Below are positions 7,136 to 14,069 of a stretch of DNA of 18,120 nt, in pieces; positions within the stretch are counted from its first letter, which is position 1, and each line of letters starts with the position of its first letter. The DNA is from Candidatus Aminicenantes bacterium UBA876 (GTDB lineage: Bacteria; Acidobacteriota; Aminicenantia; UBA2199). Both the position numbers and the translations under genes were made by a program. A model generated the notes under the pieces. It was not told the DNA's origin and did not search any database. It saw nothing but the letters and a program-made list of their open reading frames with translations. The stretch spans positions 53,072-71,191 of the forward strand of contig DBFQ01000019.1 in the NCBI GenBank assembly GCA_002294665.1, read 5' to 3'.

Positions 7136-8041
7136 ATGAAGCCGATTCGTCGACTGGCTGAAACAACAGGCCTGGTGTTGCGATCGATGCGACCCCGCCA
7201 GTGGATCAAGAACCTGTTTGTGTTCGCACCCATTCTGTTCTCCATGAACATTCTTGAGCCCGGACAATTGATGCGGGCAGCGGTAGCCTTTCTGCTTTTT
7301 TGCTTTCTGGCGGGCGCGGTCTACATCATCAACGATATAATGGACAGGCGGGAGGACCGCCATCATCCGGCCAAGCGCAATCGTCCGCTGGCATCCGGAC
7401 GCCTCCGCTGCGGAAGCGCGCTTTTCTGGGCCGCGGCGATCATGCTTTCCGCCTTGTGGATCGCCTTTGTGTTCAGCCGGCCCTTTTTCTGGACGGTCCT
7501 GGTTTACACGGTGATCAACCTGGCTTATTCATTGTGGCTGAAGGCGGTGGTGATCGTCGATGTGATGCTGATTTCCGCCGGGTTCGTACTGCGGGTCATG
7601 GGCGGTGGCCTGGTGAACGATATCCCCCTGTCCCCCTGGATTCTGCTGATCACATTTTTATTGTCGATTTTCCTGGCCCTGGTGAAGCGTCGCCAGGAAA
7701 TGGTTCGATTCAAGCTGTCGCAGGAAGGGGAACCGCGTTCCCGATCGACGCTGGGTCAGTACAACCTGCCTTTTCTGGACCAGTTGATTTCTCTTTCTAC
7801 CGCCACTACCCTGATTTCTTACTTCATGTACGTACTGGATCCGGGAGTCAAAGGCAAGTTTCACACCGAGTGGTTGATCCTGACCATTCCCTTTGTGGTT
7901 TTCGGTGTGTTCCGTTACCTGTTTTTGGCTTATGTGAACAACCGCGGAGAGAATCCGGAAGAAGTCGTGATCACGGATCCGCCTTTTGTGATCAATGCCC
8001 TGTTGTGGCTGGGTGTATTCGTCTGGATTATGTATGCATGA
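7136..8041 (+). CDS. UbiA-family prenyltransferase, DPPR-synthase-like (301 aa)
   Basis: Polytopic inner-membrane prenyltransferase. The opening RPRQWIKNLFVFAPILF (19-35) is typical of decaprenyl-phosphate 5-phosphoribosyltransferases (DPPR synthase, Rv3806c type), which join PRPP to a polyprenyl phosphate on the way to arabinose or ribose donors for the envelope. The first aspartate motif is NDIMDRREDRHHP (66-78), followed by KRNRPLASG (80-88). The second conserved loop is YSLWLKAVVIVDV (131-143). Around seven to nine hydrophobic segments run through the protein, with the last near its end. It follows ruvB by 6 bases and overlaps the next gene by 8, so it is probably in the same operon. Other UbiA substrates (quinone or heme precursors) are less likely given the N-terminal motif. 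No DprE1/DprE2-like oxidoreductases are in the window. Confidence 0.85.
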   Translation: MKPIRRLAETTGLVLRSMRPRQWIKNLFVFAPILFSMNILEPGQLMRAAVAFLLFCFLAGAVYIINDIMDRREDRHHPAKRNRPLASGRLRCGSALFWAAAIMLSALWIAFVFSRPFFWTVLVYTVINLAYSLWLKAVVIVDVMLISAGFVLRVMGGGLVNDIPLSPWILLITFLLSIFLALVKRRQEMVRFKLSQEGEPRSRSTLGQYNLPFLDQLISLSTATTLISYFMYVLDPGVKGKFHTEWLILTIPFVVFGVFRYLFLAYVNNRGENPEEVVITDPPFVINALLWLGVFVWIMYA

Positions 8042-8681
8042 AAGCGGACAGGATGAGCTGGACGTTTTGCGGCGCATAGCCGGCGGTTCGGTAACCGCGG
8101 AGGAACTCAGCCGCCTGAGTGACGAGTTCGCGCACCGGCAGCGTATTCAGATCGCCTTGATTCAACATCCCCGCTTTCCACAGCGGCGGGCATTGAATAT
8201 CCTTGCCTCACTTTTCCCCGCGGACCTGATGCGCGTCATCCGCAACAAGCGCACCAATCCACTGGTACGCAAACGCGGTGAAATCGAGTTTGTCAACAAA
8301 TTTCAACGCCTGCCTCTGGGAGAAAAACTCTCCTGCCTGAAAACCGCGCCGGCTGAATTACTGCTCCATTTTCAAACCACTCCGGACGTGCGCCTGTTGA
8401 AAGCCATTCTCAACAATCCCTACTGCACGGAGCCGATCGTGTTGCGCATGTTGCAGAGCAGGGGCGATCATCAGGGTTTGTATCAGGCCCTGGACGGTAC
8501 GGCCTGGTGCCGTCGTCCGGCGGTCGCCTCTGTCATCAGCCGGGACCCGCAAGCGCCGGTTAAGATTCTGCTCTCATTGCTGCCGCTGCTCAATCAGGAG
8601 GACCGCGAAGGTCTCCTGCGCCGACCGGGAACCCACGAATCCGTCCGCGGGCGGATTCGCATGATGAGAACGCAGTCGTGA
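8034..8681 (+). CDS. Unknown protein with HEAT/LRV-like helical repeats (215 aa)
   Basis: I do not recognise a named family. The protein is soluble-looking and basic, without a signal peptide or membrane helix. It contains loosely repeated units in which a short turn rich in Asn/Pro/Arg is followed by a hydrophobic helix: HPRFPQRRALNIL (45-57), NKRTNPLVRKRGEIEFV (71-87), TTPDVRLLKAILNN (115-128), NPYCTEPIVLRML (128-140) and RDPQAPVKILLSLLP (170-184). This spacing resembles variant leucine-rich/HEAT-like repeats that make protein-binding solenoids. The chosen ATG overlaps the end of the prenyltransferase gene by 8 bases; the frame is open further upstream but would run deep into that gene. Its position suggests co-expression with the prenyltransferase. 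Function unknown. Confidence 0.75.
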   Translation: MHESGQDELDVLRRIAGGSVTAEELSRLSDEFAHRQRIQIALIQHPRFPQRRALNILASLFPADLMRVIRNKRTNPLVRKRGEIEFVNKFQRLPLGEKLSCLKTAPAELLLHFQTTPDVRLLKAILNNPYCTEPIVLRMLQSRGDHQGLYQALDGTAWCRRPAVASVISRDPQAPVKILLSLLPLLNQEDREGLLRRPGTHESVRGRIRMMRTQS

Positions 8682-8694
8682 CCGGCGGCTTTTG

Positions 8695-8723
8695 TTGCCA
8701 AAAGCGGAACGTTGGGGTAAGAT
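8695..8723 (+). promoter_or_regulatory. Candidate promoter for the PorV-like gene
   Basis: TTGCCA (8695-8700) and TAAGAT (8718-8723) are separated by exactly 17 bp. The -10 box ends 7 bases before the ATG at 8731, so that codon would be at the 5' end of the mRNA. The -10 box overlaps an earlier in-frame ATG at 8722, which would then not be in the transcript. A 6-bp inverted repeat GCTTTT-N6-AAAAGC (8688-8705) overlaps the -35 box; with no U-tract after it, it is not a terminator. Moderate consensus match. Confidence 0.35.
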
Positions 8724-8730
8724 GAAAGTC

Positions 8731-9900
8731 ATGAGAAAGATACTGATACTATCAGCGTTGATAGTGGTTTCCAGTAGCCATCTGGCCGCGGTGTTTCCCG
8801 ATTTTTACGGCGCCCGTTCGCTTTCACTGGGTCACAGCGTTTTCGCTTCCGGTTGGGATGTTTCCGCGATTTTCCTGAATCCGGCCGCCCTGGCGGAGGC
8901 CCAGGTGTCTTTATCCGCATACCAGTTCCAGCAGTCCTATCGGGATTACCTCGGCTTTGAAGACAAGCTGCAGGGGGTGCTGGCAAGGGACCTGTCCCGC
9001 ATCGGTTCCCTGAATGCCGATCAGAAGCAGGAGGCCGTGGATGAATTGGCGCAATTATGGTCTTCCGCGCACGGGATCAGTGGGTTTTCGGCACGTTTGC
9101 CTGCATTGATCGGCCGGAACTTCGGTTTTTCCGTGGCATGGGTACGGGCGGGACGCATGCACCCGCAGCGCGCAAATGCCTTTGACATCCCGGCGGCATC
9201 CTGGGGCTCTGCGGAAGTCGATGCATTGAAGATGGAGTTTATCGGCCTGGATTACCGTCAGTTTTCTCTGGCCTATGCCCTGGATCTGACGCGGGAGATG
9301 CGTTTAGGAGTGGGTCTGCACTACCTGACCGGTAAAGGCTCCCAGCACTATGCCGGTTTGACGGGGGTTCCCTTTACGGAGAATGCCGATATCCGCGACC
9401 TGAGTCGATACGCCTGGGAGCAGGCGGGGAAGAAATTCAGCCGCATTCTGACGGACCTTTCACTGGTCGTCAGTATGGGCCAGACATTCCAGGGTATGGT
9501 CCTGGTGAAAAACCTGGGGAACCCCCGAATTGAACTCGATGCGGACATATTGAACCTGCCGCAACAATTGATCGCCGGTATTGCTTTCCGGCCGTCTCCG
9601 CGTCTGGCTGTCTATCTCAACATCGATCTGAAGCCCGTAAATATGTGGTTTGACGATAAAAAAGTACAACCGTTATCGTTGGGCGTGGAGACCGCGTTTT
9701 ATCAGCAGCGCATCTTTCTGCGTGCGGGGATATGGAATGACCTTCAGGAAAAGTATTTTCTCGGGAAACGGTCCAATGTCCAGTATGGAGTCGGGATCGG
9801 GTTCCGCATGAGCCGGTTCATACTCGACTTGGGGCTGGCATTGGACGCTTCGGGGTCAATCGCGGGCCTGGCGGTCGGGGCGGCGGTCTGGGTCCAATAA
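8731..9900 (+). CDS. Secreted beta-barrel protein, PorV/PorQ-like (389 aa)
   Basis: Probable outer-membrane beta-barrel. The N-terminus is a signal peptide: MRK, a hydrophobic core (ILILSALIVV) and a likely cleavage after SSSHLA. The mature start, with FYGARSLSLGHSVFASGWDVSAIFLNPAALAE, resembles the PorV/PorQ (FadL-like) group, in which an early NPA motif follows an A/G-rich strand. Many alternating-hydrophobic segments with Gly and aromatic residues follow (SVAWVRAGRM, RLGVGLHYLTG, LAVYLNIDLKPVNMW, RIFLRAGIW, QYGVGIGFRMSRFILDLGLALD). The start could also be the ATG at 8722, which has GGGG 4 bases upstream and adds MKV; 8731 is preferred because it gives a classic signal peptide and fits a leaderless promoter. 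pilB follows 68 bp downstream. The PorV assignment is from pattern only. Confidence 0.75.
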   Translation: MRKILILSALIVVSSSHLAAVFPDFYGARSLSLGHSVFASGWDVSAIFLNPAALAEAQVSLSAYQFQQSYRDYLGFEDKLQGVLARDLSRIGSLNADQKQEAVDELAQLWSSAHGISGFSARLPALIGRNFGFSVAWVRAGRMHPQRANAFDIPAASWGSAEVDALKMEFIGLDYRQFSLAYALDLTREMRLGVGLHYLTGKGSQHYAGLTGVPFTENADIRDLSRYAWEQAGKKFSRILTDLSLVVSMGQTFQGMVLVKNLGNPRIELDADILNLPQQLIAGIAFRPSPRLAVYLNIDLKPVNMWFDDKKVQPLSLGVETAFYQQRIFLRAGIWNDLQEKYFLGKRSNVQYGVGIGFRMSRFILDLGLALDASGSIAGLAVGAAVWVQ

Positions 9901-9930
9901 CCGATTGAACGTCCATAGACAGAGGAAAAT

Positions 9931-9959
9931 TTGACTTTGTGGTTGACATCACTTACAAT
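9931..9959 (+). promoter_or_regulatory. Sigma70-type promoter for the pil operon
   Basis: TTGACT (9931-9936) and TACAAT (9954-9959) are separated by 17 bp, each five of six bases to consensus. The -10 box ends 9 bases before the pilB ATG at 9969, giving an almost leaderless transcript. A GAGG stretch (9960-9963) that could act as Shine-Dalgarno would lie at or upstream of the transcription start. Confidence 0.55.
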
Positions 9960-9968
9960 GAGGCCAAA

Positions 9969-11681
9969 ATGAGCATGAAAATCGGGGAGTATCTGCTCAA
10001 GGACAACCGGTTGACACAGGAGCAGTTGACCCACGCTCTGGAAGTTCAGAAAACCGAATCCGGCAAACTGGGCAGCATCCTGATCCGTCTGGGTTATATC
10101 TCCGAGGAAGATATCGCCCAAGCGTTGAGCAAGCAATTCGGCTATCCCTCCATCAACCTTTCCAAGTTTGAAATCGAAGAGAAGGTTATCAACCTGATCA
10201 AGCCCGATATCGCCCGCAAACACATCGTGATCCCCGTGCATCGCATCGGATCGATCCTTACCCTGGCCATGGCCGACCCATCCAATCTTTTTGTCCAGGA
10301 AGAGATCCGCTTTTCCACCAACTTGCGCATCCAGGCGGTGATCGCTCCGGAGAGTTCCATACTCGAAGCCATCGACCGCTATTACGGTTCCTCTCAGGGG
10401 ATCGAAGCCCAGAAATTCCTGGATGAAATCGAGATGGACGATGACGCCTCGATTGAGTTGCTGGATGAAGCGAGCGAAGAAGTGCTGGAAGCCGAGATGG
10501 ATGAGGACGCCCCCGCGATCAAACTGGTGAACCTGATTTTTCAGGACGCCATCTCGAAAGGTGTTTCGGACATCCATTTTGAACCGTATGAAAAGCAGTT
10601 CCGGGTTCGCTTCCGTATCGACGGGGTACTGCATGAATACATGACTCCCCCCATGAATCTGCGCAACAAAGTGCTGGCTCGCGTCAAGTTGATTTCCGGA
10701 ATCGATATCGCCGAGCGCCGGTTACCCCAGGACGGTCGCATCAAAACCAAGCTCAAGATCAACGACCAGATCAAGATGGTGGATATGCGGGTCAGTTCCC
10801 TTCCCACCATCCACGGAGAGAAAATCGTCATCCGCATCCTGGATAAGGATAATCTAATGCTCGATTTGACCAAGCTGGGTTTTGAACCGCTTTCCCTGAA
10901 GCGTTTCGACGCCAGCATTTCCGAACCCTGGGGCATCATACTGGTAACCGGCCCGACCGGATCGGGGAAAACCAACACCCTGTACTCGGCCATATCCAAG
11001 CTGAACGATGAAGGCGTGAACATCCTTACCGCGGAGAACCCGGTGGAATTCAATATTTTCGGCATCAACCAGGTCAATATCCGCGAGCAGATCGGTTTGA
11101 CTTTCGCCGCCGCCCTGCGTTCATTCATGCGCCAGGATCCGAACATTATCCTGGTGGGTGAGATACGTGATTTCGAAACCGCTGATATCGCGATCAAGGC
11201 GGCCTTGACCGGCCACCTGGTCCTGTCCACTCTGCATACCAATGATGCGCCCTCCACGATTGCGCGCATGATCAACATGGGAATCGAGCCCTTCCTGGTG
11301 TCCAGCGCGGTGCGCCTGGTAGCCGCCCAGAGACTGGTGCGCCGTTTGTGTCAGAAATGCCGGAAACCGGCCAAAGTCCCGGTTCAGACCCTGATCGATA
11401 TCGGTTTCTCTCCGGATGAAGCCAAAAAAGTGGAGATCTTTGAGCCGGCTGGGTGTGAAAAATGCAACAATACCGGCTACAAAGGCAGGGTAGGGTTGTT
11501 CGAGGTCATGGAGATCGACGAAGAACTGCGTGAGCTGATCATGGTGGGAGCTTCCACATCCGAATTGCGTCAGAAAGCCAAGGAAAAGGGAATGCTGACC
11601 CTGCGACGCAGCGGTATCGAGAAGATCAAGGAAGGGGTCACTTCCATTGAAGAGGTCCTGCGGGAAACCTCGAAAATTTAG
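9969..11681 (+). CDS. pilB: Type IV pilus extension ATPase PilB (570 aa)
   Basis: Cytoplasmic hexameric ATPase that powers pilus polymerisation (GspE/PilB group). Residues 1-140 form the N-terminal MshEN/GspE-N region, with IGEYLLKDNRLT (5-16) and LGSILIRLGYISEEDIAQAL (34-53). An acidic linker (151-181) follows. The motor domain has AIKLVNLIFQDAISKGVSDIHFEP (183-206), Walker A GPTGSGKT (328-335), the Asp-box region around TAENPVEF (354-361), Walker B ILVGEIRD (394-401) and the His box TLHTND (421-426). Four zinc-binding cysteines, C461/C464 and C496/C499, mark PilB/GspE rather than PilT. A GTG at 9939 is in frame, but the ATG at 9969 fits the conserved start and the promoter. The TAG stop overlaps the pilT Shine-Dalgarno. 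GspE of a type II secretion system is the alternative; the pilT-pilC-pilS-pilR neighbours decide for PilB. Confidence 0.95.
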   Translation: MSMKIGEYLLKDNRLTQEQLTHALEVQKTESGKLGSILIRLGYISEEDIAQALSKQFGYPSINLSKFEIEEKVINLIKPDIARKHIVIPVHRIGSILTLAMADPSNLFVQEEIRFSTNLRIQAVIAPESSILEAIDRYYGSSQGIEAQKFLDEIEMDDDASIELLDEASEEVLEAEMDEDAPAIKLVNLIFQDAISKGVSDIHFEPYEKQFRVRFRIDGVLHEYMTPPMNLRNKVLARVKLISGIDIAERRLPQDGRIKTKLKINDQIKMVDMRVSSLPTIHGEKIVIRILDKDNLMLDLTKLGFEPLSLKRFDASISEPWGIILVTGPTGSGKTNTLYSAISKLNDEGVNILTAENPVEFNIFGINQVNIREQIGLTFAAALRSFMRQDPNIILVGEIRDFETADIAIKAALTGHLVLSTLHTNDAPSTIARMINMGIEPFLVSSAVRLVAAQRLVRRLCQKCRKPAKVPVQTLIDIGFSPDEAKKVEIFEPAGCEKCNNTGYKGRVGLFEVMEIDEELRELIMVGASTSELRQKAKEKGMLTLRRSGIEKIKEGVTSIEEVLRETSKI

Positions 11682-11690
11682 GAGAACAGC

Positions 11691-12836
11691 ATGGCGTTGC
11701 CCTTGCCGCAGTTGTTGAAACTGATGGTAGATGAAGGCGGAACCGATCTTCATATTACCACGAACGCACCGCCGATCATCCGGGTGCATGGAAAGATCAA
11801 GCGTATCGAGCACCCGCCCCTGACCCCCGGAGAAACCAAGCAGATCATTTACAGCATCCTGAACGACAACCAGAAGCACAAGTTCGAAGATAATTGGGAA
11901 CTGGATTTTTCTTTCGGCATCAAGGGGATCGCTCGATTCCGCGCCAACGTGTTCATGCAGCGGGGTGCCGTTGCCGGCGCGTTCAGGCGTATTCCTTACG
12001 AAATCTGGGGTTTTGACCGCCTGGGGGTAGCTCCGGTGGTGGCCACGCTGGCGGATAAACCCAGGGGCCTCGTACTGGTGACGGGGCCCACGGGCTCGGG
12101 AAAGACCACCACCCTGGCCGCTTTGATCGACAAGGTCAATCAGGAACGCCAGGTTCATATCATCACGATTGAAGACCCGATAGAATACCTCCACAGCCAC
12201 CGCAAGGCGCTCGTGAACCAGCGTGAACTCCATGCCGATACCAAGAGTTTCGGCATGGCCTTGAAATCGGTCCTGCGCGAAGACCCCGATGTGGTTCTGA
12301 TCGGTGAGATGCGTGACCTGGAAACCATCCAATCCGCCCTGACCATTGCCGAAACCGGTCACCTGACATTCGCCACCCTGCATACCAATTCCGCGGCCCA
12401 GACCATCAACCGCATTATCGATGTTTTTCCTCCCCATCAACAGGACCAGGTCAGGACCCAGCTCTCAATGAATATCGAAGGCATCATCACCCAGACACTG
12501 TTGCCGCGATCGGACGGACGCGGCCGCGTTCTGGCCAACGAGGTGCTGATTCCGAATCCGGCCATCCGGCACTTGATCCGGGACAATAAAATTCACCAGA
12601 TCTATTCCTCCATGCAGACCGGTCAGGAAAAATACGGTATGGTGACATTCAACCAGTCACTGGCCAGGCTCTATTTCAAAAAAGAGATTTCCATGGATAC
12701 CGCACTGGGTGCATCCCACAACCCCGAGGAACTCAGCGAACTGATCCGTAGAGGGCCAACCGCCCTCGCCGGCCACCTGCGACAGGGCTATGCCGGGGGC
12801 GGCGCGGCCGGGGGAATGCAGCCGGGAAGGTTCTAG
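11691..12836 (+). CDS. pilT: Pilus retraction ATPase PilT (381 aa)
   Basis: Cytoplasmic hexameric ATPase that disassembles pili and drives twitching. The N-terminal PAS-like part contains GGTDLHITTNAPPIIRVHG (16-34). Walker A is GPTGSGKT (132-139), the Asp box sits in TIEDPIEY (159-166), Walker B includes VVLIGEMRD (201-209), and the His box is TLHTN (229-233). The C-terminal AIRHLIRDNK (291-300) is the PilT-specific AIRNLIRE motif, here with N294 replaced by His and the last Glu by Asp. No zinc cysteine pairs are present, unlike pilB. The protein is about 20-30 residues longer than usual because of a Gly/Ala-rich tail (366-381). AGGAG lies 7 bases before the ATG and overlaps the pilB stop. 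PilU is the main alternative. Confidence 0.95.
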   Translation: MALPLPQLLKLMVDEGGTDLHITTNAPPIIRVHGKIKRIEHPPLTPGETKQIIYSILNDNQKHKFEDNWELDFSFGIKGIARFRANVFMQRGAVAGAFRRIPYEIWGFDRLGVAPVVATLADKPRGLVLVTGPTGSGKTTTLAALIDKVNQERQVHIITIEDPIEYLHSHRKALVNQRELHADTKSFGMALKSVLREDPDVVLIGEMRDLETIQSALTIAETGHLTFATLHTNSAAQTINRIIDVFPPHQQDQVRTQLSMNIEGIITQTLLPRSDGRGRVLANEVLIPNPAIRHLIRDNKIHQIYSSMQTGQEKYGMVTFNQSLARLYFKKEISMDTALGASHNPEELSELIRRGPTALAGHLRQGYAGGGAAGGMQPGRF

Positions 12837-12845
12837 GGGGATAAA

Positions 12846-14057
12846 ATGCCGATATTCAAGTACAAAGGCAAGAACCGCGTTGGAAATGTCATTACGGGCG
12901 AACGCATGGCCCGGTCCCCCCAGGAACTCTCCAGGGCGTTGGAACGGGAACAGATCCAGGTGCTCAACATCGAACGCAAACGGGCGAGCCTCAAACTTCC
13001 CTTCATCAGCAAGAAAGGAAGGCAGAAAGTAACCATGCGTGAGCTTTCCGTCTTCAACCGGCAATTGTCGGTGATGTTCAACGCGGGGCTGCCCATCACC
13101 CAGGGTCTCGGCATCCTGGGTGAACAACAGAAAAACAAATACTTCAAGGAAGTGATTCTGGATGTGCGCCGCGATGTCGAGGCTGGAGCCAATTTTTCCA
13201 ACGCCCTGCAGAAGCATCCCAGGGTATTCAATGATCTTTATACCAGTATGATCCAGGCTGGAGAAGCTTCCGGAAACCTTGACACCATCCTGCTGCGACT
13301 GTCTGAATACATCGAAAACATTACCAAGCTCGTCGGCAGGGTCAAATCCGCTATGGCTTACCCCATCGCGGTGCTGACTGCGGCCGTCGTGCTGACCGGC
13401 GTTATCCTGTGGAAAGTCGTACCCACATTCCAGGGGTTGTTTACGCAGTTGGGGGCGGATCTGCCCGTACCCACTCAGATCGTGATCGCGGCTTCCGAAT
13501 TTCTGCAGAACAACTTTTTTATCATCCTGATTGCCGCTGTGGGGCTGGCACTCGCCCTGCGCAGTTACAACAAGACCTACAAAGGCAAGCGCGTGATTGA
13601 CCGGTTCAAGCTGCGCTTGCCGGTATTTGGAGACCTGTTGCTGAAAACCGGTATTGCGCGCGTGACCCGAACCCTGTCCACGCTTTTGAATTCAGGCGTC
13701 GAAATCATTGAAGCCATTACGATTACCGCCAAAACCGCGGGAAACGCCATTATCGAAGACACCATCATGCACAGTCGCGCCTCGGTCCAGGAAGGCAAAC
13801 CGATTTATGAATCCTGGGAGGAAACCAAGCTGTTTCCGTTCATGGTTACCCAGATGGTCGGTGTTGGTGAACAAACCGGTTCGCTCTCGAATATGCTGGA
13901 AAAGATCGCTGATTTCTATGACGAAGAAGTCGACCAGGCGGTTTCGGCTCTGATCTCACTCATGGAGCCCATCATGATCCTTTTCCTCGGCGGCCTGGTG
14001 GGGTCGGTCGTCATCGCGATGTACCTGCCCATGTTTGCCATTATCGGACAGTTTTAA
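12846..14057 (+). CDS. pilC: Type IV pilus inner-membrane platform protein PilC (403 aa)
   Basis: Polytopic platform protein (GspF/PilC family) that couples the PilB/PilT motors to pilin insertion or extraction. The family opening MPIFKYKGKNRVGNVITGE is present. Two copies of the cytoplasmic T2SSF domain are visible: residues about 66-190, with ELSVFNRQLSVMFNAGLPI and IQAGEASGNLDTIL, and about 268-395, with ARVTRTLSTLLNSGVEIIEAI and MVGVGEQTGSLSNML. Membrane segments lie near 172-192, 222-240 and 374-395. The C-terminus MYLPMFAIIGQF is typical. GGGGG at 12836-12840, immediately after the pilT stop, serves as Shine-Dalgarno. The next gene starts 12 bases after the stop. Confidence 0.96.
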   Translation: MPIFKYKGKNRVGNVITGERMARSPQELSRALEREQIQVLNIERKRASLKLPFISKKGRQKVTMRELSVFNRQLSVMFNAGLPITQGLGILGEQQKNKYFKEVILDVRRDVEAGANFSNALQKHPRVFNDLYTSMIQAGEASGNLDTILLRLSEYIENITKLVGRVKSAMAYPIAVLTAAVVLTGVILWKVVPTFQGLFTQLGADLPVPTQIVIAASEFLQNNFFIILIAAVGLALALRSYNKTYKGKRVIDRFKLRLPVFGDLLLKTGIARVTRTLSTLLNSGVEIIEAITITAKTAGNAIIEDTIMHSRASVQEGKPIYESWEETKLFPFMVTQMVGVGEQTGSLSNMLEKIADFYDEEVDQAVSALISLMEPIMILFLGGLVGSVVIAMYLPMFAIIGQF

Positions 14058-14069
14058 GCGGAAAACACA

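Noticed and set aside
8688..8705. Hairpin GCTTTT-N6-AAAAGC after the repeat-protein gene as a terminator
   Set aside because: The stem is A/T-rich and is followed by CGGAACG, not a U-tract.
9901..9968. Sigma54 (-24/-12) promoter before pilB that PilR could use
   Set aside because: No GG-N10-GC element with the usual flanks is visible, whereas a good sigma70-type pair is present.
11121..12440. Long open frame (439 codons) on the minus strand across pilB and pilT
   Set aside because: It lies antisense to two unmistakable ATPase genes. The translation is rich in His, Gln, Gly and Arg with no recognisable domain, as expected from a shadow frame in high-GC coding DNA.
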